45,420 bases of DNA from Rhizobium freirei PRF 81 (GTDB lineage: Bacteria > Pseudomonadota > Alphaproteobacteria > Rhizobiales > Rhizobiaceae). Position numbers and translations under genes: made by a program. The stretch spans positions 1-45,420 of the forward strand of contig NZ_AQHN01000012.1 of assembly GCF_000359745.1 (NCBI RefSeq). The letters are read 5' to 3'. This document shows, in pieces, positions 33,871-42,264 of this stretch (within the stretch, counting starts at the first letter, position 1; every line of letters begins with the position of its first letter). Below the pieces are notes generated by a model. That model worked only from the letters and a program-made list of their open reading frames with translations. It was not told the DNA's origin and did no database searches.

Positions 33871-33908
33871 AAAGAGCGCCTTGCGTTCCCGCAGGGCGCT
33901 CTTTTCCT
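33871..33908 (+). terminator. Rho-independent terminator after binding protein
   Basis: A 14-bp stem (33871-33884 with 33891-33904, one G-T pair) with a 6-base loop ends in CTTTTCCTTT, 29 bp past the binding-protein stop. It is the clearest factor-independent terminator in the window. The 344-bp gap 33842-34185 otherwise holds an operator/promoter and no supported gene. Confidence 0.85.
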
Positions 33909-33940
33909 TTGCGGTTCCCTGTTCAACATTAATGTCCAAT

Positions 33941-33984
33941 ATTGTCTACAATCACGTTGACAACACCGAATTATCTGCGTTAAT
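33941..33984 (+). promoter_or_regulatory. Second ATTGTCNACAAT operator and promoter, upstream of permeases
   Basis: ATTGTCTACAAT is at 33941-33952, immediately before TTGACA (33957-33962), 16 bp, GTTAAT (33979-33984). It restarts transcription after the terminator at 33871 for the permease-amidohydrolase-ATPase operon, under the same regulator as the binding protein. Confidence 0.6.
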
Positions 33985-34185
33985 GGCTGTCAAAGGGAGT
34001 GAAGGAGGAGGTTCGCAGCGAGCAATGCTCGTGTCGCGACGGCCGTCGAAAGTGACGGCTTCAGGCAATGTGCAGCATACAGTCGAACAGCTCACTGACG
34101 CCGATTTCCCATACTGCCGAATTTGAATTTCGTCAGGCTGTCCAGGCAGGTCTGGCGGAGACCGAAGCGAAGCCTAGAGGTCCCC

Positions 34186-35154
34186 ATGCTGGTTTTCATC
34201 ATCAAGCGTCTCGGGAATGCAATCCTGGTCATGCTTGCCGTTGCCTTGCTGGCATTCCTGATCTTCCGGCTCGCTGGCGATCCTGTCGAACTCATGGTCG
34301 GCGAGCAGACCTCTCAGGCGGATCGCGCCGCATTGCGCGAGCGGTTGGGTCTCAATGACAGCCTGCCGACGCAGTATGTGCGGTTTGTCGTCAATGCGGC
34401 GGAGGGCGACTTCGGCGTCTCCTACCGCAATGGCCAGAAGGTGCTGCCGCTGATCGGCGAGCGTTTCCCTGCGACCCTGGAGCTCGTCTTCGTCGCGACG
34501 CTGATCTCGCTGCTGTTCGGCATTCCGCTCGGCGTGCTGACCGCGATCAAGCGCGGCAAATGGTATACGGAGGGGCTGCAGTTTCTCTCTATTGTCGGTG
34601 TGTCACTGCCGAGCTTCGTCGTCGGCATCCTGCTTATTCTTGGCTTTTCGGTCACCTTGGGATTGTTGCCGGCTTTCGGGCGCGGCGATGTGGTGCAGAT
34701 CGGCTGGTGGTCGACAGGCTTCCTGACGCGGACGGGCCGTGCGGCACTCATTTTGCCGTCGATCGCGCTTTCGCTCTACCAGATCACGCTGGTCATGCGT
34801 CTGGTGCGCGCCGAAATGCTCGAGGTGCTGCGCTCCGACTACATCAAGTTTGCCCGCGCCCGCGGCATTCCGCGCTGGCGCATCTATTTCCGTCATGCGC
34901 TGCGCAACTGTCTCATGCCTGTCGTCACCATGACGGCGATGAATGTCGGGGCACTGATCGCCTTCGCGCTGATCACCGAGACGGTGTTCCAGTGGCCGGG
35001 CATGGGTATGCTGTTCATCCAGGCAGTCACCTTCCTCGATATTCCTGTCATGGCCGCCTACCTCTGCATCATCTCCTTCATCTTTGTCGTTCTCAACACG
35101 TTGGTGGACATCGCCTATGCGGTGATCGATCCCCGCCTGCGCACTGCACGCTGA
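34186..35154 (+). CDS. Oligopeptide/dipeptide-type ABC permease (OppB/DppB family)
   Basis: A 322-residue permease. The frame is open from 34123, but ATG 34186 has AGAGG five bases upstream and begins MLVFIIKRLGNAILVMLAVALL as family members do. FRLAGDPVELMVGE, FGVSYRNGQKVLPLIGERFPATLEL, and the coupling loop YIKFARARGIPRWRIYFRHALR are typical. With the next gene it forms the pore of the region-3 importer. Confidence 0.9.
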   Translation: MLVFIIKRLGNAILVMLAVALLAFLIFRLAGDPVELMVGEQTSQADRAALRERLGLNDSLPTQYVRFVVNAAEGDFGVSYRNGQKVLPLIGERFPATLELVFVATLISLLFGIPLGVLTAIKRGKWYTEGLQFLSIVGVSLPSFVVGILLILGFSVTLGLLPAFGRGDVVQIGWWSTGFLTRTGRAALILPSIALSLYQITLVMRLVRAEMLEVLRSDYIKFARARGIPRWRIYFRHALRNCLMPVVTMTAMNVGALIAFALITETVFQWPGMGMLFIQAVTFLDIPVMAAYLCIISFIFVVLNTLVDIAYAVIDPRLRTAR

Positions 35155-35175
35155 TCGAAACCAGGAGCCAGCTCG

Positions 35176-36135
35176 ATGACCATGGAACTGTCCGAAACGT
35201 CGAAACAGGAAAAGCCGCTCCACCCATCGCTTTTCAAGCGCCTGCGCAGCAGCGACCTCTGGTGGTCCTTTACCCATAGCAAGACGGCGATCTTCGGCGC
35301 GACGATCCTCGCCATATTGATCCTGACGGCGTTGCTGGCGCCGCTGATCGCGCCGCAAAATCCCTATGACGGCGCGCAGCTCGATATGTGGAAGGCGGAA
35401 TTGCCGCCGATCTGGCATGATGGCGGCGAAATGCCTTATCTCTTCGGCACCGATACGCAGGGGCGCGATATGCTGTCGGCCGTCTTGTATGGCACGCGCA
35501 TTTCCATCGTCATCGGCGTGGCCTCCGTCGTGCTGTCGCTGCTGATCGGCCTGGTTGCCGGTCTCGTTGCCGGTTTCTTCGGTGGTTTCATCGACAATCT
35601 GCTGATGCGCATCGGGGACGTCATGCTGTCCATCCCCACCATCCTCGTTGCGATCCTGGTGTCCACGGTCGTGCGGCAGATGCTGCCGGAAAGCTTGCGG
35701 GAGATCGGTGCGTCTGCCGTGCTTGTCTTTGCCATCGCGCTGTCGAGCTGGGTGCAATATGCCCGCACGGTGCGTGCACAGGCGATCGTCGAGGCCGGCA
35801 AGGATTATGTACAGGCGGCAAGGCTGATCGGCGTGCCCGCCCGGCGCATCATGGCAAAGCACATTCTGCCGAACACGCTGACGCCGATCATGGTTGCGGC
35901 GACGCTCAATTTCGGCATGGCGATCCTCACCGAAGCGACGCTGTCCTTCCTTGGCATCGGCATGCCGCCGAGCCAGCCCTCGCTCGGCACGCTCATCCGC
36001 ATCGGTAACCAGTTCCTGTTCGCCGGTTCCTGGTGGATCGTGCTCTTCCCGGTCATCCAGCTTTGCCTGCTTGTCGTGGCCGTCAATTTGCTCGGCGATT
36101 GGCTGCGCGATGCCCTTAATCCCAAACTGAGGTAA
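35176..36135 (+). CDS. Oligopeptide/dipeptide-type ABC permease (OppC/DppC family)
   Basis: A 319-residue permease with an N-terminal cytoplasmic tail, a first helix at TAIFGATILAILILTALLAP, the LFGTDTQGRDMLSAVLYGTRIS signature, the coupling loop YVQAARLIGVPARRIMAKHILPN and TEATLSFLGIGMPPSQPSLG near the end. CAGGAG precedes the ATG. Only four bases separate its stop from the first operon amidohydrolase, with the ribosome-binding site for that gene inside its last codons. Confidence 0.92.
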   Translation: MTMELSETSKQEKPLHPSLFKRLRSSDLWWSFTHSKTAIFGATILAILILTALLAPLIAPQNPYDGAQLDMWKAELPPIWHDGGEMPYLFGTDTQGRDMLSAVLYGTRISIVIGVASVVLSLLIGLVAGLVAGFFGGFIDNLLMRIGDVMLSIPTILVAILVSTVVRQMLPESLREIGASAVLVFAIALSSWVQYARTVRAQAIVEAGKDYVQAARLIGVPARRIMAKHILPNTLTPIMVAATLNFGMAILTEATLSFLGIGMPPSQPSLGTLIRIGNQFLFAGSWWIVLFPVIQLCLLVVAVNLLGDWLRDALNPKLR

Positions 36136-36139
36136 GTTC

Positions 36140-37333
36140 ATGAACGATCTTCTGCTCCGTAATGTCAGGCCAATGGCTGGAGAGACCTGCGATATCCTCA
36201 TCCGCGACGGAAAGATTGCAGGCTTTGGAAAGTTCGAAGCCGAGCCGGGCATGCCGGTCGAGGATGGCGGCAACGCGATCGCCGCGCCAGGCCTGATCGA
36301 TGCCCATACCCATCTCGACAAGACCACCTGGGGCATGCCGTGGCATGTCAATAATCGTGCCGCTGTCCTGCGCGAACGTATCGATTTCGAGCGCGAGCAT
36401 CGTCTGGAAATCGGTATCGATCCGCATCGCCAGTCCATGCGCCACGCTATCGGCCTTGCGGCGCATGGCGGCACGCATATCCGCAGCCACGTCGACATCG
36501 ATCCCACTCACGGCTTGCGGCTCGTCGAAGGCGTTTGGGAAACCCGCGAGAAGCTCAAGGGCATCATCGATATCGAAATCGTCGCTTTCCCGCAGTCCGG
36601 CGTGATGGTCATGCCCGGAACTGTGGAATTGCTCGACGAAGCTCTGCGCCAGGGCTGTGAAGTCCTGGGCGGCATCGATCCTTGCGGCATCGACCGCGAT
36701 CCCAGGGGCCAGCTCGACATCCTGTTCGCCCTTGCCACCAAGCACGGCGTTCCGATCGACATCCACCTGCACGAAGCCGGCGAGCTCGGTGCCTTCACCA
36801 TGGAGCTGATGTTCGAGCGCATCCGCGCCAACGGCATGCAGGGCAAGGTGGCGATCAGCCATGCCTTCGCACTCGGCATGAACGACTATCTGCGCGTCGG
36901 CAAGCTGATCGAGGAAATCGCAAAGCTGGATATTGCAATCCTCACCACCGGCGCGCCTTCGGCGGCCGTGCCGTCGATCTTGCGGCTCAAGGAAGCAGGC
37001 GTGCGCGTCGGCGGCGGCTGTGACGGCATCCGCGATACCTGGGGTCCTTGGGGCCACCCGGACATGCTCGATCGCGCCCAGGTCATCGGCATGAAGAACG
37101 GACTGCGCTCCGACCGCGATCTGGAGCATGTCCTCCATGTTGTGTCGCAGGGCGGCGCTGACGTCATGCAGATCGAGAATTACGGCCTGAAGGTCGGCTG
37201 CGATGCCGATTTCACCCTGCTGGCCGGCGAAACGCTCGCTCACGCTGTCGTCGACATCGCGCCGCGCCCGCTCGTGGTCAAGGGTGGCCGCGTGACGGCT
37301 CGCGGTGGTCAGGCCGTGGTGGAGATGCCCTGA
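36140..37333 (+). CDS. Cytosine-deaminase-like amidohydrolase
   Basis: A 397-residue amidohydrolase close to CodA/AtzC in motif layout. Metal and catalytic residues: HTHLDKTTWGMPW (His56, His58), IDIHLHEAGE (His209 and Glu212 as HxxE), SHAFAL (His241) and GCDGIRDTWGPWG (Asp295). All the residues of the cytosine deaminase active site have counterparts, so it is expected to be active with one metal ion. It would hydrolyse an exocyclic amine or a ring amide of a small heterocycle. Its stop is shared with the start of the next amidohydrolase (TGATG), so the two are made together; sequential or partner roles are likely. Cytosine itself is not implied by the peptide-type transporter. Confidence 0.87.
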   Translation: MNDLLLRNVRPMAGETCDILIRDGKIAGFGKFEAEPGMPVEDGGNAIAAPGLIDAHTHLDKTTWGMPWHVNNRAAVLRERIDFEREHRLEIGIDPHRQSMRHAIGLAAHGGTHIRSHVDIDPTHGLRLVEGVWETREKLKGIIDIEIVAFPQSGVMVMPGTVELLDEALRQGCEVLGGIDPCGIDRDPRGQLDILFALATKHGVPIDIHLHEAGELGAFTMELMFERIRANGMQGKVAISHAFALGMNDYLRVGKLIEEIAKLDIAILTTGAPSAAVPSILRLKEAGVRVGGGCDGIRDTWGPWGHPDMLDRAQVIGMKNGLRSDRDLEHVLHVVSQGGADVMQIENYGLKVGCDADFTLLAGETLAHAVVDIAPRPLVVKGGRVTARGGQAVVEMP

Positions 37334-38826
37334 TGGCACATGCAATGGAAAACCTCTCGCTCGGTCAGCGCCCGGAAGGGCGCACCTTGATCACCGCCAG
37401 CTGGGTCGTCGGCCACAAGGAAGGCAGCCATAGGCTGCTCCGCAACGGCCAGGTCGTGTTCGAAAGCGGAGCCATTCTCTTCGTCGGCCACAACTTCCCC
37501 GGCGAAGTCGCGCGTCGCATCGATTTCGGCAATTCCGTGATCAGCCCCGGCTTGATCGACCTCGACGCGCTGTCCGATCTGGATACCACCATCCTCGGTA
37601 TCGACTGCCATCCCGGCTGGGCCAAGGGACGCGTCTGGCCGCGCAGCTATGTGGAAGCCGGTCCCTACGAGATGTATAGCCAAGAAGAGCTGGCTTTCCA
37701 GAAGCGTTTTGCCTTCGGTCAGCTCCTGCTGAACGGCATCACCACTGCGGCTCCGATCGCCTCGCTGTTCTATCGCGAATGGGGCGAGACCGTTGCCGAG
37801 TTCGATGCTGCCGCCGATGCTGCCGGCGATCTTGGCCTGCGCGTCTATCTGAGCCCCGCCTATCGTTCGGGCGGCATGGTTCTGGAAGCGCCGGGCAAGA
37901 TGGTTCCGGTTTTCGACGAAAAGCGCGGATTTCAGGGCCTGAAGGATGCGATCGCCTATATCGAGCGGCAGAATGGCCGGCACGGCGATCTCGTGCGCGG
38001 CCTCCTGGCGCCGGATCGGGTGGAGACCTCGACGCTTGCCCTTCTGCAGCGCACCGATGCGGCCGCGCGCGATCTCGGCTGCAAGTTCCGCCTGCACATG
38101 GCGCAGGGCACGATGGAAGTTGACACGGTGCGCATGTTGCATGGCTCGACCGCTCCCGTCTGGCTCGCCAAGCACAAGCTGCTGAGCGACCGGATGATTG
38201 CGCCTCATGCGACGAATGCCACGGAAGAAGATCTTGGGCTCTATGCCGAAAACGGCGTTTCCATCGTGCATTGTCCGTTGGTTTCAGCGCGCAGCGGCTC
38301 GATCCTCAATTCCTTCTCCAGCTGCCGCAAGCGCGGCATCAACATCGCCATGGGCACGGATACGACGCCGCCGGACATGCTGATGAACTTGCTTACAGGC
38401 CTCATCACCTGCCGCATCAGCGATCATGCGCCGGACCGCGTACGCTCAGCCGATCTGTTCGATGCGGCAACGCTCGGCGGCGCCAAGGCGCTCGGTCGCT
38501 CGGATCTCGGCCATCTGTCGGCCGGAGCCCGTGCCGACATCGCCGTCTTCAGTCTGGACGACGCCATCATGGCGCCATCGGTCGATCCGATCACGACACT
38601 GGTCGTCGGCGGTTCCGGTAAGGTGACGCGCGCTGTCTTCGTCGATGGTCGCGTCTCGATGCTGGACCGCAAGCTGGCCGGCTTCGACATGGAAAAGGCG
38701 CGCGTCCAGGCGCAAGCGCAATATGATGGGCTGATCGCCAAGTATCCCGAGCGCAGCTGGAACCATCCGCCTGTGTCGGAGATCTTCCCGCCCAGCTATC
38801 CGATCGAGGTGGAGAGCCATGGTTGA
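37333..38826 (+). CDS. Atypical amidohydrolase-superfamily protein lacking the HxH motif
   Basis: A 497-residue protein of the COG0402 type. Where relatives read PGLIDAHxH, this one reads PGLIDLDALSDLD (72-84), so both histidines are lost. Later positions partly survive: His255 in FRLHMAQG (HxxQ in place of HxxE), His292 in APHATNAT, HCP at 313-315 and Asp343 in MGTDTTPPD. The C-terminal sandwich part (LSAGARADIAVF, RAVFVDGR) is normal. It may use a different metal arrangement, or be a non-catalytic partner of the preceding enzyme, with which its start overlaps. I have an impression that a subgroup with this D-L-D wording exists in other proteobacteria, which would argue against random decay. 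The last 8 bases overlap the ATPase gene. Confidence 0.85.
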   Translation: MAHAMENLSLGQRPEGRTLITASWVVGHKEGSHRLLRNGQVVFESGAILFVGHNFPGEVARRIDFGNSVISPGLIDLDALSDLDTTILGIDCHPGWAKGRVWPRSYVEAGPYEMYSQEELAFQKRFAFGQLLLNGITTAAPIASLFYREWGETVAEFDAAADAAGDLGLRVYLSPAYRSGGMVLEAPGKMVPVFDEKRGFQGLKDAIAYIERQNGRHGDLVRGLLAPDRVETSTLALLQRTDAAARDLGCKFRLHMAQGTMEVDTVRMLHGSTAPVWLAKHKLLSDRMIAPHATNATEEDLGLYAENGVSIVHCPLVSARSGSILNSFSSCRKRGINIAMGTDTTPPDMLMNLLTGLITCRISDHAPDRVRSADLFDAATLGGAKALGRSDLGHLSAGARADIAVFSLDDAIMAPSVDPITTLVVGGSGKVTRAVFVDGRVSMLDRKLAGFDMEKARVQAQAQYDGLIAKYPERSWNHPPVSEIFPPSYPIEVESHG

Positions 38827-39802
38827 GGCGCAACAGCCGGTCATCGATGTCCGTAATCTCAAGGTCGAGTTTCCGAACCGGCGGGGCACGGTCACGGCGC
38901 TGTCGGACATAAGCCTGTCCATCCGGGCCGGCGAAATCCTCGGCGTCGTCGGGGAGTCCGGCGCGGGCAAATCCATGACCGGGCTTGCCATTCAGGGGCT
39001 CCTCGAGCGTCCCGGCCGCATTGCCGGTGGCGAAATCTGGCTCGGCAAGCAACGGATCGATACGCTGGACGACCGGGCGATGGAGCGTGTGCGCGGCCGC
39101 GAAATTGGTGCGATCTTCCAGGATCCGCTGACCTCGCTCAATCCGCTGTTCACCGTCGGTGCGCAGCTTTCGGAAACGATCCGGCAGCATCTGTCGCTCG
39201 GCAAGGCCGAGGCAAAGGCGCGCGCCGTCCAGCTATTGCGGGATGTCGGCATTCCCTCGCCGGAGGAGCGGGTCAATCACTATCCGCACCAGTTCTCCGG
39301 CGGCATGCGCCAGCGCGTGGTGATTGCCCTTGCGCTTGCGGCCTCGCCGAAACTGATCATTGCCGACGAGCCTACCACGGCGCTCGACGTGTCGATCCAG
39401 GCGCAGATCATCTCGCTGCTCCGTCGGCTGTGCAAGGAGAAGCAGGCAGCCGTGATGCTGGTGACGCACGATATGGGCGTCATCGCCGAGGCGGCGGACC
39501 GCGTGGCGGTATTGTATGCTGGCCGGCTGATCGAGATCGGCCCGGTGGAACAGGTGCTTCACGCACCGCGCCATCCCTATACGCAAGGCCTGATGGCCTC
39601 GATTCCATCACTTGGCGCGCGCGTGGCAAAGCTCAATCAGATCGATGGCTCGATGCCCCGGCTGGATGCCCTTCCGCAAGGATGCGCTTTCAATCCGCGT
39701 TGCAAATCCGCCGGTCCGCGCTGCCGGCGCGAGCGGCCAGAATTGATCCCGGCCGGCGATGGCGCGAGCGCCTGCTGGCTCAACGCGGGAGGCACCGTAT
39801 GA
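38819..39802 (+). CDS. Oligopeptide ABC transporter ATP-binding protein (OppD/DppD type)
   Basis: A 327-residue ATPase. Walker A is GESGAGKS, Q-loop IFQDPLTSLNPLF, signature [16 protein letters not shown], Walker [15 protein letters not shown]-loop VTHDMGVIAE. The C-terminal oligopeptide-transporter tail carries the expected cysteines (GCAFNPRCKSAGPRCRRERP). It starts within the end of the amidohydrolase gene and its stop overlaps the next ATPase start, so the transporter and enzymes are one translational unit. Confidence 0.92.
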   Translation: MVEAQQPVIDVRNLKVEFPNRRGTVTALSDISLSIRAGEILGVVGESGAGKSMTGLAIQGLLERPGRIAGGEIWLGKQRIDTLDDRAMERVRGREIGAIFQDPLTSLNPLFTVGAQLSETIRQHLSLGKAEAKARAVQLLRDVGIPSPEERVNHYPHQFSGGMRQRVVIALALAASPKLIIADEPTTALDVSIQAQIISLLRRLCKEKQAAVMLVTHDMGVIAEAADRVAVLYAGRLIEIGPVEQVLHAPRHPYTQGLMASIPSLGARVAKLNQIDGSMPRLDALPQGCAFNPRCKSAGPRCRRERPELIPAGDGASACWLNAGGTV

Positions 39803-40776
39803 CGACTTCCTCTCGAAATACAGCGGCTCTGACCGTCGATGGACTGGTCAAGACGTTCGACGTGTCCGCCCCCTGGCTCAACCGCGTCGTGGAACGCAAA
39901 CCGCGCCAGTTTCTTCAGGCGGTCAACGACATCAGCTTTACCGTGCCTGCCGGCGGTTGCCTCAGCATCGTCGGCGAAAGCGGCTGCGGCAAATCGACGG
40001 TGGCAAGGCTCGTGACCGGGCTTTACGCTCCGACGGGCGGCGAAGTCCGCTTTGCGCCGGGACGCAGCGGCGCGCCGCTCTCTGCCCAGATGATCTTTCA
40101 GGATCCCTATGCTTCGCTCAATCCGCGCTGGCGGGTGAAGAACATCATCGCCGAGCCGCTGCGCGAGTTGAAGCTGCGCAACACCGCGGCCGAGATTACC
40201 GAGCGGGTCGAGGAATTGCTGGTGACCGTCGGTCTTTCCGTTTCCGACGGCGAGAAGTTTCCGCATGAATTTTCCGGCGGGCAGCGCCAGCGCATCTCCA
40301 TTGCCCGCGCGCTTGCCAGCGAGCCGGAATTTCTCGTCTGCGACGAACCGACATCCGCACTCGACGTCTCGGTGCAGGCGCAGGTGCTGAACCTCATGCG
40401 GCGGCTGCAGGACGAATTGGGCCTGACCTATCTCTTCATCAGCCACGACATGAGCGTCGTGCGGCACATGTCCGACCGCATCGCCGTGATGTATCTGGGG
40501 CGGATCGTCGAGGAGGGGGATACGGAAGAACTCTTCGCTCGCCCGCGCCACCCCTATACCCAGCTTCTGCTGCAAACCATCCCCAGCATCGACGCCCCCA
40601 AACGCGATCAGGAACTGGTGGGCGGCGAGGTACCTAGCCCCCTGAAGCCACCATCGGGCTGCACCTTCCATCCGAGGTGCCCGCTTGCCACCGTGAGGTG
40701 TTCGGCGGAGGTGCCTGAGGTTCGCAGGCTCTCGAATGGAACGAGGGTGGCCTGCCATCTCGTGACGGACGCGTGA
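39799..40776 (+). CDS. Oligopeptide ABC transporter ATP-binding protein (OppF/DppF type)
   Basis: A 325-residue ATPase partner of the preceding one. Walker A is GESGCGKS, Q-loop IFQDPYASLNPRW, signature [16 protein letters not shown], Walker B FLVCDEPTSALDV, H-loop ISHDMSVVRH, then the cysteine tail CTFHPRCPLATVRC. The frame is open far upstream, but ATG 39799 overlapping the previous stop (ATGA) is where the family alignment begins. It completes the region-3 importer: one binding protein, two permeases, two ATPases. Confidence 0.93.
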   Translation: MTTSSRNTAALTVDGLVKTFDVSAPWLNRVVERKPRQFLQAVNDISFTVPAGGCLSIVGESGCGKSTVARLVTGLYAPTGGEVRFAPGRSGAPLSAQMIFQDPYASLNPRWRVKNIIAEPLRELKLRNTAAEITERVEELLVTVGLSVSDGEKFPHEFSGGQRQRISIARALASEPEFLVCDEPTSALDVSVQAQVLNLMRRLQDELGLTYLFISHDMSVVRHMSDRIAVMYLGRIVEEGDTEELFARPRHPYTQLLLQTIPSIDAPKRDQELVGGEVPSPLKPPSGCTFHPRCPLATVRCSAEVPEVRRLSNGTRVACHLVTDA

Positions 40777-40799
40777 TCGAGGCGGATGCCTCGGCCGGC

Positions 40800-41477
40800 T
40801 CAGGCCAGGGCGGCACGCAGGTCGTGGGAGAGGTCGCGGATCTCGGTCAGGTCGAGTTCCGATTCGACGTGCTCGAGGTGGTGAGCCATCAGATGAGTGG
40901 CCCTGTCCGCATCGTTGTTGACAATGGCCTCGACGATCTCGGCATGTTCGTCGGGACCGCAATTGAAACGGTTGGTGTTGCGGTAGACGGCCGTGATCAG
41001 CGAGGAGCGGGAGATCAGATCGCGCATGGTGGCAAACAGGAAGTCCGAGCCGACCGTCTCCGCCAGCAGCAGATGGAAGCCGCCGGAAAGCTTGATGATA
41101 TCGGTGGTGATGTCCTGCGTATTGGCGATCCGCTCCTTGGCGACATGGTCGCGCAGGCGCTTGATGTCGGCCTTGGAAACCCCCTTGCAAAGTCGCTCGA
41201 CCACGCAGCGCTCGACAGTGCGACGAACGAAGAAGACATCGCGGGCCTCCTCAACGGAAGGCTTGCACACGAAGGCGCCGCGATTGGGGATGATGCCGAC
41301 GAGACCGTCGCGCTGCAGCAATGCCAGGGCCTGGCGAATGCGCGCGCGGCTTACGTTGAAGATGGCGGCCATCTGCTCTTCCTTGAGCTGGACACCGGGT
41401 CTCAGCCGTCGCTCGGCGATAGACAGCCAGACTTTCTCGACAATCTGCTGAACAGAGACCCCTGTTTGGTCGCTCAT
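40800..41477 (-). CDS. GntR family transcriptional regulator, FCD domain
   Basis: A 225-residue FadR-subfamily regulator. The winged helix-turn-helix covers about 10-72 (LKEEQMAAIFNVSRARIRQALALLQRDGLVGIIPNRG). In the FCD domain, the usual Asp of the DxxFH metal motif is missing (LSGGFHLLL), while DEHAEIVEAI and LMAHHLEHVE keep their histidines, so ligand binding may be metal-independent or altered. ATG 41477 has GAGGAG eight bases upstream; a GTG at 41486 is an alternative. It is divergent from the flavin reductase gene across an ATTGTCGACAAT palindrome and is the likely regulator of all region-3 promoters carrying that motif. Confidence 0.88.
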   Translation of the reverse strand: MSDQTGVSVQQIVEKVWLSIAERRLRPGVQLKEEQMAAIFNVSRARIRQALALLQRDGLVGIIPNRGAFVCKPSVEEARDVFFVRRTVERCVVERLCKGVSKADIKRLRDHVAKERIANTQDITTDIIKLSGGFHLLLAETVGSDFLFATMRDLISRSSLITAVYRNTNRFNCGPDEHAEIVEAIVNNDADRATHLMAHHLEHVESELDLTEIRDLSHDLRAALA

Positions 41478-41557
41478 GAATCTCACTCCTCGTTGCGGCT
41501 AGAGAAGCGTGAAGCGAAGGGAAAAGTCAATCACAACAATCGGTTTTTGATTGCAGA

Positions 41558-41590
41558 ATTGTCGACAATATGGAATGACATTGTCAATCA
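41558..41590. promoter_or_regulatory. Operator pair: ATTGTCGACAAT and TGACATTGTCA
   Basis: A perfect 12-bp palindrome ATTGTCGACAAT (41558-41569) and a perfect 11-bp palindrome TGACATTGTCA (41576-41586) lie in the 135-bp gap between the GntR gene and the flavin reductase gene. Both resemble FadR-subfamily sites (TTGTC and GACAA half-sites). Autoregulation and control of the reductase-racemase genes are inferred. Confidence 0.65.
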
Positions 41591-41612
41591 TAATGAACTC
41601 GCAGGATGCGCA

Positions 41613-42242
41613 ATGGAATTCGACTTTGCCGAACTTGAGCCTCAGAGCCGTTATCGGCTTCTGACGAACTTCATCGGACCTCGGCCGATCGCGCTGGTCA
41701 CGACGCGTTCGTCCGCCGGTCATAACAATGCGGCGCCGATGAGCTTCTTCAATGTCTTCTCGCACGATCCGCCGATCGTGGTGCTGGGCATACAGCCGCG
41801 CCTGAATGGCGAGGAGAAGGACACGCTCGCCAATATAAGGCGGACCGAGGAATTCGTGGTCAACATGGTCGACATGGGGATCTCGCAGCAGATGCTGATC
41901 TGCGGCCTGGGCTTCGACAGCGAATTCGATGAACTCGCCATGGCCGGTCTCACGCCGTCCACCTGCCGCAAGATCGATGCGTCCTTCGTCCAGGAGGCTC
42001 CCTGCGTCTTCGAATGCCGCGTCGAACGCCTGATCGACTATCCACGCCGCACACTGGTGCTGGGCGAAGTCGTCCACATGCATGTGCGGCGCAATTGCCT
42101 CGACGCCGAGGGTCACTATGTGGACCCGGAACATTATCAGCCGATTGCTCGCCTGCATGCCGACAACTACATCGTTTCGGATCGCCAGTTCGTCCTCAAG
42201 GCTCCGCCAATCACCGATTTCATCAAGCCGTCGCGCGACTAA
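41613..42242 (+). CDS. Flavin reductase-like FMN-binding split-barrel protein
   Basis: A 209-residue member of the flavin reductase (DIM6/NTAB) domain family. The N-terminal block YRLLTNFIGPRPIALVTTRS, the NAAPMSFFNVFSHDPPIVVLGIQPR core and the strand LVLGEVVHMHVRRN are typical. The frame is open upstream, but ATG 41613 follows GCAGGATG and fits the family start. Such proteins either reduce FMN/FAD for a partner monooxygenase or use bound flavin themselves. No monooxygenase is encoded in this window, so it may act alone or with a distant partner. It is transcribed away from the regulator, with the racemase gene 22 bp behind. Confidence 0.87.
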   Translation: MEFDFAELEPQSRYRLLTNFIGPRPIALVTTRSSAGHNNAAPMSFFNVFSHDPPIVVLGIQPRLNGEEKDTLANIRRTEEFVVNMVDMGISQQMLICGLGFDSEFDELAMAGLTPSTCRKIDASFVQEAPCVFECRVERLIDYPRRTLVLGEVVHMHVRRNCLDAEGHYVDPEHYQPIARLHADNYIVSDRQFVLKAPPITDFIKPSRD

Positions 42243-42264
42243 GGATGGATGAAAGGTCCCTCTC

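Noticed and set aside
34603..36507. A 634-codon minus-strand frame across the two permease genes
   Set aside because: His/Arg/Gln-rich artefact antisense to two permeases with family motifs.
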